Assembly (NCBI RefSeq): GCF_011386835.1
Contig: NC_088797.1
Span: forward strand, 89,786,264-89,850,263
Length of the DNA stretch: 64,000 nt
Origin: Chrysemys picta bellii
Lineage: Eukaryota; Chordata; Testudines; Emydidae
Direction of reading: 5' to 3'
Positions 31,393-44,609 of this stretch are shown piece after piece. The stretch's first letter is position 1; each line of letters begins with the position of its first letter. The notes beneath the pieces were generated by a model. It searched no databases, was not told the DNA's origin, and saw only the letters and a list, made by a program, of their open reading frames with translations. The translations under genes were made by a program, and so were the position numbers.

Positions 31393-32586
31393 GTGTACTG
31401 TCTGTTTAAAAATATTTTTAGCTTAAACTGAGTCTCTGTTGGGAATTCATTTGTTGTAAGAATCTTAGCACAGCAGGGATGATACAGGTAATACAGAGCA
31501 GCATCCTTTGGTGTTTGAATTTAGCATGGGAGCTGAAATTAAGGGCAGGCAGTTTTGTATGTCTCCAGAGCTCATGCTTGAAAGCCCACAAAATATGAGT
31601 AAATGAAAGCCTGAGGAGATGCTGTACTTGACCAGTTGGAGCCTGACTAGGAAGCCTAGCAAATAGAATGGTCTAACTAAAATAGAAGTTAGAGGAGCCA
31701 GAGAGGAAGATACATTTGTCTTCAGTGCTCCTATAGAACTCTGAGTCAGATTAATCCTTTTTGTAACTACATCAGTGATAGTTTGGGATTCACCCAGAGC
31801 TTAGTGGCACCCTGGGCGAACTTGCATTTTGGTGCCCCGGGTCGCTGTGGGTGTGGCACCCTCTCATTGCCCCTGGCCCCGATGATCACCCCTGGCTCCC
31901 CACTCTCCCTTCCCCCCAACCCCTGCACTGCGCTCCCTTTGCCCCTAACTTTTGCATCCGCCACTGAACCTGTGTGGGGAAACTGACCTGGATGCACAAA
32001 GAAGCTGGCATTGCTGCTCGCTCCCCCACTGAACTGCTGCTCCTCCACCCCGCGCAGCCCTAGGGGGCTGTGAGGGGGCAAGCAAGGAGCTACGTCAGGG
32101 CTTCCTGCATCCAGGTCACTTTCCCTGTGGGCTTTGTAAGGGGAGGGCAGGAGAGCAGCAGCTCCTGATGCCTCAGCACAGCCCAGGTAGGGAAGTGACC
32201 TGGATGCAGGGAGCCCTGGTGTGTGTGTTGGGGGGACTATGTGAAGGAGTGTGTGCGTGTTGTGTTGAGGGGAGTATGTGTGTGCCTGGGTGAGTGCGCT
32301 GTCTCTTTAAGAAAGCAATTAGGGTCAGGAGTCTGGCCTAGGCTTGTTCAGACTCAAGCAGCTGCGAGCAGCTCTGGACCCAGGGAGGCAGCAGCACACA
32401 CAGATTCCCACTGTCCCATCACCCCAGCTTAGTGGAAATCAGGTACACAGGTGTGGGGGAGGAGAGGAGGACACCCTGCCATCAGCTCCCCCCGCAGAGC
32501 AGAGAGGAGGACGCTCCCAGTCCGGAGTGGACAGGGGTGACTCCTGGGTGGACAGGGACCAATGGAGGCCAGAAGGGTGGGGGAGG

Positions 32587-32714
32587 TAGGGTGACCAAAT
32601 GTCCCATTTTCAAAGGGACAGTCCCGTTCTTTGGGACTTTTTTTTCTTATATAGGCACCTATTAGCCCCCCACTCCCTGTCCCATTTTTTCACAGTTGCT
32701 ATCTGGTCACCCTA
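32587..32714. mobile_element. Palindromic-end MITE (TAGGGTGACCA family)
   Basis: Left end TAGGGTGACCAAATGTCCC, right end reverse-complemented TAGGGTGACCAGATAGC, 128 bp. The flanks GGGGGAGG and GTGGAAGG could be a decayed 8-bp duplication, suggesting hAT. Confidence 0.65.
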
Positions 32715-33009
32715 GTGGAAGGACAGGAACAGCAGTGGGTGCACACATGGAATAGGGCGGAGATGGGGCACCCCTGCTCCGGAGAAGTCACATGGCTCCA
32801 ACAGCTGGTCGTCCAACTGCCCCCCACCCCCCGTCCCCATCAGGAGCGCTGCTGCTTGCCTGCCTGCTGTCACCTCCGTCAGCCCAGCTAGCCTCTCAGC
32901 AGCAGGTCAGGTGGGAATCCAAACTCTGCACACGGCGCCACCTTGGGCAGGTCGCCCTGGGTGGGGGCCTATACGGCCCACCCCAAAGGCCACCCTTGCA
33001 GGCCAGTAA

Positions 33010-33278
33010 GCATATGTCTACACAGTGACTAGTCACCTGTGGCTGGCCCGTGCCAGCCAACTTGGGCTTGGGCTGTGGAGGTGTTTCATTGCTGTGTAGA
33101 CTTGGGCTTGGGCTGGAGCCCAGGTTCTGGGACCCTGCAAGGTGGCAGGGTCCCAGAGCCCAGGCTCCAGCCCAAGTCTACACAGTAATGAAACAGCCCT
33201 GCAGTCCGAGCCCTATGTGAGCCCAAGTTGGCTGTCATGGTCCAGACATGGGTGTCTAGTTGTTGTGTAGACCTACCC
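33010..33278. mobile_element. Harbinger-type MITE, TAA duplication
   Basis: The ends are CATATGTCTACACAGTGACTAG and, inverted, GGGTAGGTCTACACAACAACTAG, flanked by TAA (33007-33009 and 33279-33281). The centre is a long inverted repeat (GGGCTGGAGCCCAGG...GGGACCCTGC against its complement). Confidence 0.8.
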
Positions 33279-33299
33279 TAAGAGGTTCAATCAACATCT

Positions 33300-34326
33300 G
33301 CCTTGTAATTCTGGGTGTCTTGTGGCTGTGCAGCTTTGGTTCAAAGTTCTGACCCCAGTTGCTTGCCAGCAGCTCACAAGCCTTACCGTGGTTTTGCCCA
33401 ACCTGGTTACTCCTTGCAGGCTGACCATAGTACCCTTCCTGAATTCACCCAGAAATCATCCTACTGCAGGGACCACTCTCTCTCACAGGACTCTCACAAA
33501 AAAAGCATTAGGTTTACTGCCGATACAGAGACAATAAAACACTCCAACCTGTTACTAGAAGCACACACTTTACTGAACGTACACAGCACTGATGATTTAT
33601 AATGAAAGCAAAACCTTTATTAACAAAGGAGTGTGGATTAAGTGATACCAAGTAAAAGAAATAAAAGTAGAAATAGTTACAAATAAATAAAAGTGAAAAC
33701 ACTCATCTAAAAGTCTAAAACTTAATCTAGCAAGGTATAGTTTTTGTTCAAGATGGTTTCTCTCACCCACAGTCTTCTTTCCAGCTTTTACTGGCCAGGA
33801 CCCATCTCAGAGATGAAATTGCTTGGGTGTGGTGGTTTTTTTTTTTTGATCTCCTTAATGTGAATGATAAAGATGGAGTCTCCCTGTCCTTTATATTCCC
33901 AAAGGAATTGTCTGTGTCCTAAAAGTCAGGAAGGCCTTCTGGGAATTCAGTCTCCTGTTTCACTCTGGGGTGCAGGAGCCATGTTAATTCTCTGTCTCCT
34001 AAATTCAGTCTCAAGATAATCTCTGCTGATTTAGCTTTATGGCTTCATTTATTGATAATATGTAAATTGAAGTAAACCCACATTCCATTGTCTAGGACAA
34101 ACCTGTTTATCACCTTTACCTAGAATAGGTCACCTGGTCTGAAATCTGTCCTAGTAAAATTACACAGAGAGAGGTTATAACTTCACATATATTATTACAT
34201 AATTTCACAATGATGCTATTGACCAATGTGTTAGATTTTAAATGATACCTCACAAGGCATACAAATATTATTGCAATAGTGTGTAGGCTGTGAATATTAT
34301 CGCAGTAGTATGTGTGGGTGTCTACA
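33300..34326 (-). mobile_element. Endogenous-retrovirus-type LTR, minus orientation
   Basis: The minus strand starts TGTAGACACCCACACATAC at 34326. It carries a TATA-like GAATATAAAGGACAGG and a poly(A)-type GTTAATAAAGGTTTTGC near 33620. The sequence continues to about 33300, where a Harbinger MITE lies. No duplication or coding region was found, so the left edge is approximate. Confidence 0.55.
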
Positions 34327-35521
34327 GGCACAATGAGGGAAAGTAGTTAGACCAAAGATGAATTTGGTCCATTGTGCATTTTGTGGCTTTCCTCTGGAGC
34401 ATGTATTGTCTGATAGATGCCTGAAGACTAAGGAAGTCAAAGGAAAAGCAATGCCAGTCAGAGTTTTGAGAGCATTGCATTCTCAGTGTAATAAGCTTCC
34501 TTCCAGGTTAGCTGATAATCCACACTCAACGGGGAGACACTGAGTTATAATAAAAATTCATTTATTTTTAACAAGTTCATCTCACTTAGTGTATCTCCTA
34601 TAGGCAGTAAACCATTACATTTCTATGTACGTAGACATCTACCATAGAAATGTAGTTGGCAAGTATAAAAATTCAGTTAGTCACAACTACAAATGGATGT
34701 CAGCCACAAAATTCAGATTGAGGTGTTAAAGTTTCAAAGCATTACGGGTGTTTGGATCCAAGGCTCTGAATTAGCTGTGAAATCTATAGTTTTGGATTCT
34801 GGATTCCCCAAAAGTTCAAGGGTTTTGGATCTGGAGTTTTGGTTCAGGTCTGACTCTTGTCAGGACTGTTTCTTTGCATAGTCAGTAACTGGTCAATCTA
34901 TAAGAGACCCCGGCTCTAAAGTAAAATAGTCAGAAGCAAGCAATTGGAAGCATCCTGCTGCTTCCCCATCCCCAGCTCATGATGGAGATAGAACTGTGTC
35001 GGAAAAAAACAGCCCAACAGCAATTAATTCCTGCAAGCACTCATTGTGATGAGCTCCTAAATCTAATGTCCCTAGTTTGAGTCAGATTGATTAGTCACTC
35101 TCATGTTTAATTAATACATCTTACGGTTAATATCATAGGTAATCATTGTAAATTAACTAAAGAAAATGCAAATCGTCCATTATTCTGGATTTTTTGAGAT
35201 GACAGAGCATAATGGGAATGAACAGATTTCTCCTAATATCCGTAAAATGTAGCAGTACATTTTTTTTCCTGGATAAAACAAACTTGGGTATTCTTGAGAA
35301 GACTACAAGATACAGGAATTTGGCTAACGGCTGCTACCTTTAGAAGTCTCACAACAGGAGAAGAGGGTACAGACGTCAAAGACTAACATGCTCAATAAAA
35401 GTGAGATCCCATACAAACTAAGGTGGGAGGCTTTTCAACACTTGGTGTCACTATTTGCTAATTCTTAAAACTAGTCAGATTTCTTTTTCTATGCATGGCA
35501 TACTTCTGGGTAAAGGTAACT
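34327..35521. other. No recognisable feature
   Basis: No coding region, RNA gene or transposon boundary is evident. Confidence 0.45.
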
Positions 35522-36130
35522 TGTCACAACCCAGCTTCCTTAATGCCTTGAGTAGTGGGTCTACCTATAATCAGAGAGATAGGTGCTTGCTTTATCCACA
35601 GTTAAATACAAAAATTTATTCATCCTTCCCTGAACTGGGAAAGGACATTCCCAAAGAAATAAACAAATAAATTCTCCCACCCCCACCCCCCCAGCACACC
35701 CAGATATTCAGGTTTCACAGCCAGGGTTTGAGTATGCAATATTCCCAGCTTCGGTCTCAGCACACAACATTTTTAACCATCCAGACTCAGAATGCCTATA
35801 GCTTTCAGCACTTGAATTGACTGCATAACTGTTCTAGTATACTGCTCTGAACTTCCTCATCCCAGTATTTTAGCTTTAGTTCATAAAGTAGTGATTCCTA
35901 TTCACAGGCTTCAACCTTACCAGCACACACAACCATCCACCTGTTACTAACTCAGGAAAGTTGTTTTTATCTAGCCTTTCCCCTGTCCTGATTGGCCCAG
36001 ACTCTGCTTTCCTCACCAAGCCTCATCTGTTTTGTTAGGATCATCTAAAGAGAATTAATTCCTGCTTTTCCTAGCTAATTGCCATGGCAACCCTAGCTAA
36101 TTTCCAGGTGTTAGCACTCATTGAGACTCT
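35522..36130 (-). mobile_element. Possible LTR, minus orientation
   Basis: The minus strand has a TATA-like AGATAAAAAC, a poly(A)-type GAATAAATTTTTG and ends GGGTTGTGACA. No target duplication was identified and the right edge is uncertain. Confidence 0.35.
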
Positions 36131-36644
36131 GGAGCTCATTTAATTTCCAAAGAAAATGAAAAAAGGACTAGAACAGGAAAATGTTGCAGTTGTAAGTAGA
36201 CATAAAGAAAAAACCCACAAAAAGGTGATTGCTCATATTTATTCATATCGCATTCACTCATTAAATCATACCCCATACAACTTAACAGTCCTATAAACTA
36301 CAGAAGCATCTTAAAGATAAGGAGGGAAAAGCTTGCCTAACTTATCCAACTGCACAAAGCCGTAGCTCTCCCTGTCACCCTGGATGATCTCTATTGTCAA
36401 GTTTTTATCGATAATGCCAATTTTCTGAAAAGAGGAGAGGGAATATAGGTAAACAGAAGATGGTAGTTACATATTACCTCTACAATACCTTCCCCACAAG
36501 TGAGGTATGCTTTTTGTAGCCAAAGAAATCATTTTCATTATAACACAGTGCCAGGCCTTGAGTTTCAAAGAACATTTTCAAAGCAATTTACAAAAGTTAA
36601 CTAAGTGATTTTCACACACTGAAATTCTCACAATTACTTAGTGA

Positions 36645-36726
36645 AATTCGATAACCTGTGTTATGCAGGAAGTCAGACTGGGTGATCACAATGGGCCCTT
36701 CTGACCTAAAAATCTATGAATCTACA
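36645..36726 (+). mobile_element. CR1 3'-end fragment
   Basis: GGAAGTCAGACTGGGTGATCACAATGGGCCCTTCTGACCTAAAAATCTATGAATCTAC is the diagnostic 3' terminus of a CR1 subfamily, different from copies A-C. Confidence 0.7.
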
Positions 36727-36867
36727 ACTAACTTGTGTGAATTGATAAGTACTAGTATTCTTAATTTCCAGATAGTAAAACATGAGGCCCAATGTTTTGG
36801 AAAAGCCTTATTGAATCAATAAGGTTCTAAAAGATATTTAATGATGGTCTATAGGAATATTTGAGCC

Positions 36868-39043
36868 ATAATAGAGGCTCAACTTAAATGTATACCCCAA
36901 ATTAAAAAACATAGAGAACCAAAAAAGAGCCACCGTGGCTAAACAAAGTAAAAGAAGCAGTGAGAGGCAAAAAGGGATCCTTTAAAAAGTGGAAGTTAAA
37001 TCCTAGTGAGGAAAATAGAAAAGAACATAAACACTGGCAAATGAAGTGTAAAAATACAATTAAGAAGGCCAAAAAGAATTTGAGGAACAGTTAGCCAAAG
37101 ACTCAAAAAGTAATAGCATTTTTTTTTAAGTACATTAGAAAGAGGAAGTCTGTTAAATAACCAATGGGGCCACTGGACGATCGAGTGCTAAAGGAGCACT
37201 TGAGGACGATAAGGCCATTGCGGAGAAACTAAATGAATTCTTTGCATCAATATTCACAACTGAGGATGTGAGGGAGATTCCCAAACCTGAGCCATTCTTT
37301 TTAGGTGACAGATCTGAGGAACTGTCCCAGATTGAGGTATCATTAGAGGAGGTTTTGGAACAAATTGATAAATTAAACAGCAATAAGTCACCAGGATTAG
37401 ATGGTATTCACCCAAGAGTTCTGAAGGAACTCAAATGTGAAATTGCAGAACTACTAACTGTAGTCTGTAACCTATCATTTAAATCTGCTTCTGTACCAGA
37501 TGACTGGAGGATAGCTAATATGATGCCAATTTTTAAAAAGGGCTCCAGAGGTGATCCCGGCAATTACAGGCCTAGAAGCCTGACTTCAGTACCAGGCAAA
37601 CTGGTTGAAATTATAATAAAGAACAATATTGTCAAACATATAGATGAACATAATTTGTTGAGGAAGAGTCATCATGGTTTTAGTAAAGGGAAATCATGCA
37701 TCACCAATCTACTAGAATTCTTTGAGGGGGTCAACAAGCATGTGGACCAAGAGGATCCGGTGGATATAGTGTACTTAGATTTTCAGAAAACCTTTGACAA
37801 GGTCCCTCACCAAAGGATTACTTATGCAAAGTAAGCTGCCACTGGATAAGAGGGAAGTGCTCTCATGGATTGATAACTGGTTAAAAGATAGGAAACAAAG
37901 GGTAGGTATAAATGGTCAGTTCTCAGAATGGAGTGAGGTAAATAGCGGTGTCCCCCAAGGGTTTGTTCTGGGACCAGTCCTAGTCAACATATTCATAAAT
38001 GATCTGGAAAAAGGGGTAAACAGTGAGGTGGCAAAATTTGCAGATGATACAAAATTACTAAAGATAGTTAAGACCCAGGCAGACTGGGAAGAGGATCTCT
38101 CAAAACTGGGTGACTGGGCAACAAAATAGCAGATGAAATTTAATGTTGATAAATGCAAAGTAATGCACATTGGAAACCATAATCCCAACTATACATATAA
38201 AATGATGGGGTCTAAATTAGCTGTTACCACTCAAGAAAGAGATCTTGGAGTCATTGTGGATAGTTCTCTGAAAACATCCACTCAATGTGCAGCAGCAGTC
38301 AAAAAAGCGAACAGAATGCTGGGAATAATTAAGAAAGGGATAGATAATAGGTCAGAAAATATCATGTTGCCTCTATATAAATCCAGGGTATGCCCACATC
38401 TTGAATACTGTGTGCAGATGTGGTCGCCCCATCTCAAAAAAGATATATTGAAATTGGAAAAGGTTCAGAAACGGGCAACAAAAATGATTAGGGGTATGGA
38501 ACGGCTTCCGTATGAGGAGAAATTAATAAGACTGGGACTTTTCAGCTTGGAAAAGAGACGGCTAAGGGGAGATATGATTGAGGTCTATAAAATCATGACT
38601 GGTGTAGAGAAAGTAGATAAGGAAATGTTGTTTACTGCTTCTCATAACACAAGAACTAGGAGTCACCAAATGAAATTAATATGCAGCAGGTTTAAAACAA
38701 ATAAAAGGAAGTTTTTCTTCACATAATGCACAGTCAACCTGTGGAACTCCTTGCTGGAAGATGTTGTGAAGGCCAAGATGATAACAGGGTTCAAAAAAGA
38801 ACTAGATAAATTCATGGAGGATAGGTCCATCAATGGCTATTAGCCAGGATGGGCAGGAATGGTGTCCCTAGCCTCTGTTTGCCAGAAGCTGGGAATGAGA
38901 GACAGGGGATGGATTACTTGATGATTACCTGTTCTGTTCTTTTCCTCTGGGGCACCTGGCACTGGCCACTGTTGGAAGACCAGGATACTGGGCTAGATGG
39001 ACCTTTGGTCTGCCCCAGTAGTGCCGTTCTTACATTCTTATTC
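36868..39043 (+). mobile_element. CR1 LINE copy B, 5'-truncated
   Basis: It starts within ORF2 at a segment matching copy A near 26730. It keeps RT (SPGLDGIHPRVLKEL, VYLDFQKTFDKVPH, FADDTKL) and runs to a CR1 3' tail ending GTGCCGTTCTTACATTCTTA. The catalytic FADD box is intact here. A deletion after KVPHQ near 37815 shifts the frame. TAG at 38127-38129 and TAA at 38724-38726 interrupt the rest. ORF2 ends at 38841-38843. Confidence 0.88.
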
Positions 39044-39770
39044 TAAAAACCCATAGGATCTCATTGTCTAATTCTTTCTCTAAATTTTTAAAGAAATTCA
39101 TAGCAGAGATATAACTTCTTACTAGATGCTAAAGGAGTGAAAAAAATCTATAGAAAGATTATAATTTTCTATTAAAGAACTGTTCCATAAGGGCAGGCAG
39201 ATTAAAGTCAGAGTTCAAGAAATGGATGAGATGGGAGTTGCTAGGGCTCAATCCTGTAGGATGCGGCATACTCTGGCTTTTATCCAGCAAAGCACTTCAG
39301 CATGTGGTTAAGTATGTGAGTAGTCCCAAAAGCAGATGCAGCTGTACCATATATAGTTTTGTCTGTTTATAAATTACAGGAAGCAGTTTCAGTAAAACTT
39401 TTTAAAAATCTAAATACATACTGACAAGCTTCACTTTAGAAAAGTAGAAAATAAAAAAGAAGGCAATGTCTTCTGTAACCATGGCTCCATTTTCCTTCTC
39501 TCCATCTGGACAGTTACTTTCAAACCATCTTCTATATAGCTGCAAGTTACTTTGCTTTTCCTAAAAAGATTAGTTACTGTATGTATCTTAAATGGCACAA
39601 AACCTGTTCAGTTTACTTCATTCTCCTCTTTTTTTAACTGTCCACAGGAAGCTCCCGATTTCTGACTTCAAGTTCTATGACACATCTTCACTTCAATACA
39701 TATTATTGTTTTGGGTTCACTGGCTCTCATACTACTCCAATAATAGAGATTCCTTCCAATTATACAATAT
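39044..39770. other. No recognisable feature
   Basis: Spacer between two CR1 copies in tail-to-tail orientation. No other structure is seen. Confidence 0.45.
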
Positions 39771-39771
39771 T

Positions 39772-41290
39772 AACATAAGAACATAAGAACGGCTGTACCG
39801 GGTCAGACCAAAAGTCCATCTAGCCCAGTATCCTGTCTACCGACAGTGGCCAGTGCAAGGTGCCCCAAAGGGAGTGAACCTAACAGGCAATGATCAAGTG
39901 ATCTCTCTCCTGCCATCCATCTCCACCCTCTGACAAACAGTGGCTAAGGACACCATTCCTTACCCATTCTGGCTAATAGCCATTAATGGACTTAACCTCC
40001 ATGAATTTATCCAGTTTTCTTTTAAATGCTGTTATAGTCCTAGCCTTCACAACCTCCTCAGGTAAGGAGTTCCACAAGTTGACTGTGCGCTGTGTGAAGA
40101 AGAACTTCCTTTTATTTGTTTTAAACCTGCTGCCTATTAATTTCATTTGGTGACCCCTAGTTCTTGTATTATGGGAATAAGTAAATAACTTTTCCTTATC
40201 CACTTTCTCCACATCACTCATGATTTTATATACCTCTATCATATCCCCCCTTAGTCTCCTCTTTTCCAAGCTGAAGAGTCCTAGCCTCTCTAATCTCTCC
40301 TCATATGGGACCCGATCCAAACCCCTAATCATTTTAGTTGCCCTTTTATGAACCTTTTCTAATGCCAGTATATCTTTTTTGAGATGAGGAGACCACATCT
40401 GTTTGCAGTGTTTGAGATGTGGAAGTACCATTGATTTATATAAGGGCAATAATATATTCTCCGTCTTATTCTCTATCCCCTTTTTAATGATTCCTAACAT
40501 CTTGTTTGCTTTTTTGACTGCCTCTGCACACTGCTTGGACATCTTCAGAGAACTATCCACGATGACTCCAAGATCTTTTTCCTAACTCGTTGTAGCTAAA
40601 TTAGCCCCCATCATATTGTATGTACAGTTGGGGTTATTTTTTCCAATGTGCATTACTTTACATTTATCTACATTAAATTTCATTTTTCATTTTGTTGCCC
40701 AATCACTTAGTTTTGTGAGATCTTTTTGAAGTTCTTCACAGTCTGCTTTGGTCTTAACTATCTTGAGCAGTTTAGTATCACCTGCAAACTTCGCCACCTC
40801 ACTGTTTACCCTTTTCTCCAGATCATTTATGAATAAGTTGAATAGGATTGGTCTGAGGACTGACCCTTGGGGAACACCTCTAGTTACCCCTCTCCATTCT
40901 GAGAATTTATCATTAATTCCTACCCTTTGTTCCCTGTCTTTTAACCAGTTCTCAATCCATGAAAGGACCTTCCCTTTTATCCCATGACAGCTTAATTTAC
41001 GTAAGAGCGTTTGGTGAGGGACCTTGTCAAAGGCTTTGTGGAAATCTAAGTACACTATGTCCACTGGATCCCCCTTGTCCACATGTTTGCTGACCCCTTC
41101 AAAGAACTCTAATAGACTAATAAGACATGATTTCCCTTTACAGAAGCCATGGTGACTATTGCTCAGCAGTTTGTTTCTATGTGTCTGACAATTTTATTCT
41201 TAACTATTGTTTCAACTAATTTGCCTGGTACCGACGTTAGACTGACTGGTCTGTAATGGCCGAGATCACCTCTAGAGCCCTTTTAAAATA
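39772..41290 (-). mobile_element. CR1 LINE copy C, 5'-truncated
   Basis: The minus-strand CR1 3' tail lies at 39772-39972. The thumb region follows (39973-40560) and then the RT palm (41082-40687) with VYLDFHKAFDKVPH, VLRPILFNLFINDL and FAGDTKL. As in copy A, the FADD box reads FAGD. A TGA at 40687-40689 falls at the same codon as the TAG stops of copies A and B, and a TAG lies just upstream of VIVDSSLK. The 5' truncation is near 41290. Confidence 0.88.
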
Positions 41291-42785
41291 TTGCTTTGCA
41301 TGTTAGCTTTTTACTGCCTTTTTAGGGCTTGATCCTGCAAAGTGCAAAGAAATCCTGAGGCTTTGCAATTTCAGAGCCTTGTAGGATTGGGTCCTTAGAT
41401 ATTTGCTATTTCCCTGCCCAAATGCTGAAATGGACAGATTTTATGATTCATAGCCACAGTTATCGGTGCAATGGGCCATATTCTGTGCCCGGACATGTGC
41501 GTGCACACATGAACCCATTAATTTGTGCATTCAGGTCTAAGGGTTGAACTTGATCCAGCAAACTTAGTAATTTGTGCACTTTCCTCTTACTGGCATTCAC
41601 TGAGTATATCAGTTATTTCTTTGCTTCAGAGTTCCCATATCCAGCTAAGCAACACACATTATTTACACAATTTTTTTTGTGTGGTCAATTTCTTATATTT
41701 AAAATTCCAGAACACACAGGGTCTCTTTCTGCTCTTGCTTATAGTGTAGTTTAATAGTTCTGCACCACAGTGAACTGACTTGTGGTGTTACTCCAGATTT
41801 ATATTGGCATAAGTGAGAACAGAATCAAACCTATAAGTGCTGATCCTGCAGTCTTTAGGCAAAAGTTTCCAATGACTTTCTGCAAGACTGAGTCCATTGT
41901 TAAATTTACTAATTGTACTATAAATACTTTTTTGCTCTAAATGCTTTGTTCATTGTTAATGTGACCAATTTCTTTGCTAATTTATTGTTTCAGCAGGTGA
42001 AATTAAGACTAAATAGGAATCTGTTTAATTTTAAACCATTTAATTTTCCTTAAATTTAAGGAGCACTTCTGGAATACTGCTAAATTATTATTCATTTGTA
42101 TGTCTAAGATGATGTTCAATTTCCTGAGTCTACATGTTCAAATAAACCTGTATTTGCATGTGGAAATAATGAGGTTGTCTTCAAATAATTAGCATGTATT
42201 AATTAGCATGTGCACTTAATATTCTTTCAAACTTGCTTTAAGCCATTTGCATTAACTGTAATGAATAACTCCTCAATTTTATACACAATATTAGATATAA
42301 AACAATGCCTTTCCCTGTGTTTTTTAAAACTGGAAGGAAAATACCACACATATTGCAGAAAGTGAAGCTAATTTCACAGCTGGTGTGAGAGATTCTGATT
42401 AATGATCTCCTGTAATTGTAGAGAAATAGATCTGGAACTGAAGTCTTGTCTTTACCACAGACCCAATTGATTATATAGTCTTTGAAATAGTTAGGTTTCC
42501 TCAACAGGCAAATGCACTGGGACTGACTTATCACTGTTTCCCCATCACCTGTCTCTCCTCTGAGTCTAGCAAACTATCTGTGGAGTCTCCTCCTTCCACA
42601 TGGGGTTGGCCTCTGGCCAGTTGTCTGTCTTTCCTTTCAGTGATGATCGCTGTACCTCTGTAGGCTCTCTTTGGGTGTTGTATCTCCCAGCTCATACGTG
42701 CATCCCGTTCCTTCAGATCACTTGTCCCTCTTGCATAGTCACCATATCTGATCTGGGTATCACTGCACCCATCATTATTTTTTTT
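41291..42785. other. No gene; possible palindromic MITE scrap near 41330
   Basis: GGGCTTGATCCTGCAAAG at 41327 and CCTTGTAGGATTGGGTCC at 41377 are inverted relatives and may be the ends of a 75-bp MITE. Nothing else is recognised. Confidence 0.4.
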
Positions 42786-43412
42786 AGTTCACTTCTTATG
42801 CTGTCTTTCTAATGGGTGGATCCTCAAAAAAATTGCCTCCAGGACCGGTATGTCCTTGGCTGACCTGTTGTGCTCCAGTGCTTCCTTTCGCAGATTGTTG
42901 ATCATCTCCTTTTGTTGCTGGCCCTGTCCTTCTGGCTGCAAGCGGTCTCTCCTGATTGGTAGCAGGGTTTTGGTCCTTCGTCCCATCAAGGCCTGCTCTG
43001 GACTGTTTTGGCACCCCTTTGGTGGGGCATTACAGAGTACCAAAATGGTAAGAAGGGGTCTGAGCCAGAAAAAACAGCTTTGTATAACAGTCTCTTAGCT
43101 GTTTTTCACAGCTGATTCCATTTTACCATTACTCTTTGGGAAGGAAATGTGGTGGTCAAACTTCCATTTTCATGCAAATTTCTTCAATTCTTCTGAGGCA
43201 AATTGGGTTCTGTTGTCATTGTGTCTGGAATGCTATATTTCTGCAAAGCGGGCCATCAGTTTGCCAGTCACTGACTTACCTCTTGTATCAGGCAGGACAT
43301 CAACTTACCCAGAGTTTGAATAGTAGTGATTGTAATCAAGTACTTTTTTTTTTAAGGTAAATAACTCTTCTCCCATCTTTTCCCATGCTAGTGTGGGCAG
43401 CTGATATGTTGG

Positions 43413-43696
43413 TTAGCACACGACTGGGTCAGACCAAAGTTCCATCTAATCTAGCCCAGTATCCTGTCTTCTGACAGTGGCCAATGCCAGGTGCCCCTGA
43501 GGGAATGAACAGAACAGGTAATCATCAAGTGATCCATGCCCTGTTGCCCATTCCCAGCCTTCTGGCAAACAGAGGCTAGGGACACCATCCCTGCCCATCC
43601 TGGCTAATAGCCATATATGGACCTATCCTCCATGAACTTATTTAGTTCTTTTTTTTGAACCCTGTTATAGTCTTGGCCTTCACACACTCATGGGCC
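43413..43696 (-). mobile_element. CR1 3'-end fragment inside the decayed gypsy
   Basis: The plus strand reads GGGTCAGACCAAAGTTCCATCT, AGCCCAGTATCCTGTCTTCTG and CTAATAGCCATATATGGACC, the reverse complement of the CR1 tail in copies A-C. Confidence 0.85.
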
Positions 43697-44609
43697 TGCC
43701 TAAAACAACTGTCAGGTGTGAGGCATGCATTTCTTTTGTGACAGCCTTATGTAATGAGGCAGAGACAACTGCTCTCTCTCCTTGAAATATGATTCCATCA
43801 TGCAGACTTAGCTCATCTTTAATTTGAAAATTATGGTTTTGCTCCTACCAGTACTTGGCTTTTGCCTTTGGCCATCCTGCTTAATATTATTCTCTTGACT
43901 CCCTGTCGCTGGGTGTCATTTTCTGTAGTCTCATTGATTTCCATCAGCTTTGATGTTGAAATGGGAAATAATGCAGCATGTTAATAGATTGAATGTCCTC
44001 CTCTTCCTCCAACTCTCTGATGATATATGCCCTGCTCTGGGTGTTAGCTAAGAACAGTAATCTTCCTGGACAATAGCTGATCTCTTCCTGGTAGCTCTGG
44101 AGGTTTTACAATGATTGTCTTTAGGGGATTGTGCTCTGATTGCACTATTACTGGGTGGCCACAAGTGTACTGATGGAATTGCTCTACTCCACATAACGCA
44201 GCCAAAAGCTGTTTTTTTTTTTTTTTTTAATTTGGGCATACTCCTGTTCAGTCTCTGATAGGGTTTTGCTGGCATAAGTGACTGGCTGCTCCGGCAAAAG
44301 CGTTACACCCAGTCCTTTCCCCACAGCATCACACTAGTGTCAGTGACTCTGCTGATTGGTAGATACTTCAGAATAGGGGCATCTGTTATTATTTTTTTCA
44401 AAATGTCAGATGCTTGCCAGTGGGGATCTGCTCAGTCCAACTCAACATCTTCCCTTGTGAGATGATGTCTGGGTTCAACTATTGCAACAGAACATCTATA
44501 ATTTCTACGAAGCACTATATACCTTTCACATCTACTGGACCTGGCATGTCTGACTGCTTTGTAGAAGGTCCCATGGGTCTCGAACCCAGGCTTGTAGAGC
44601 AACTAGGCA

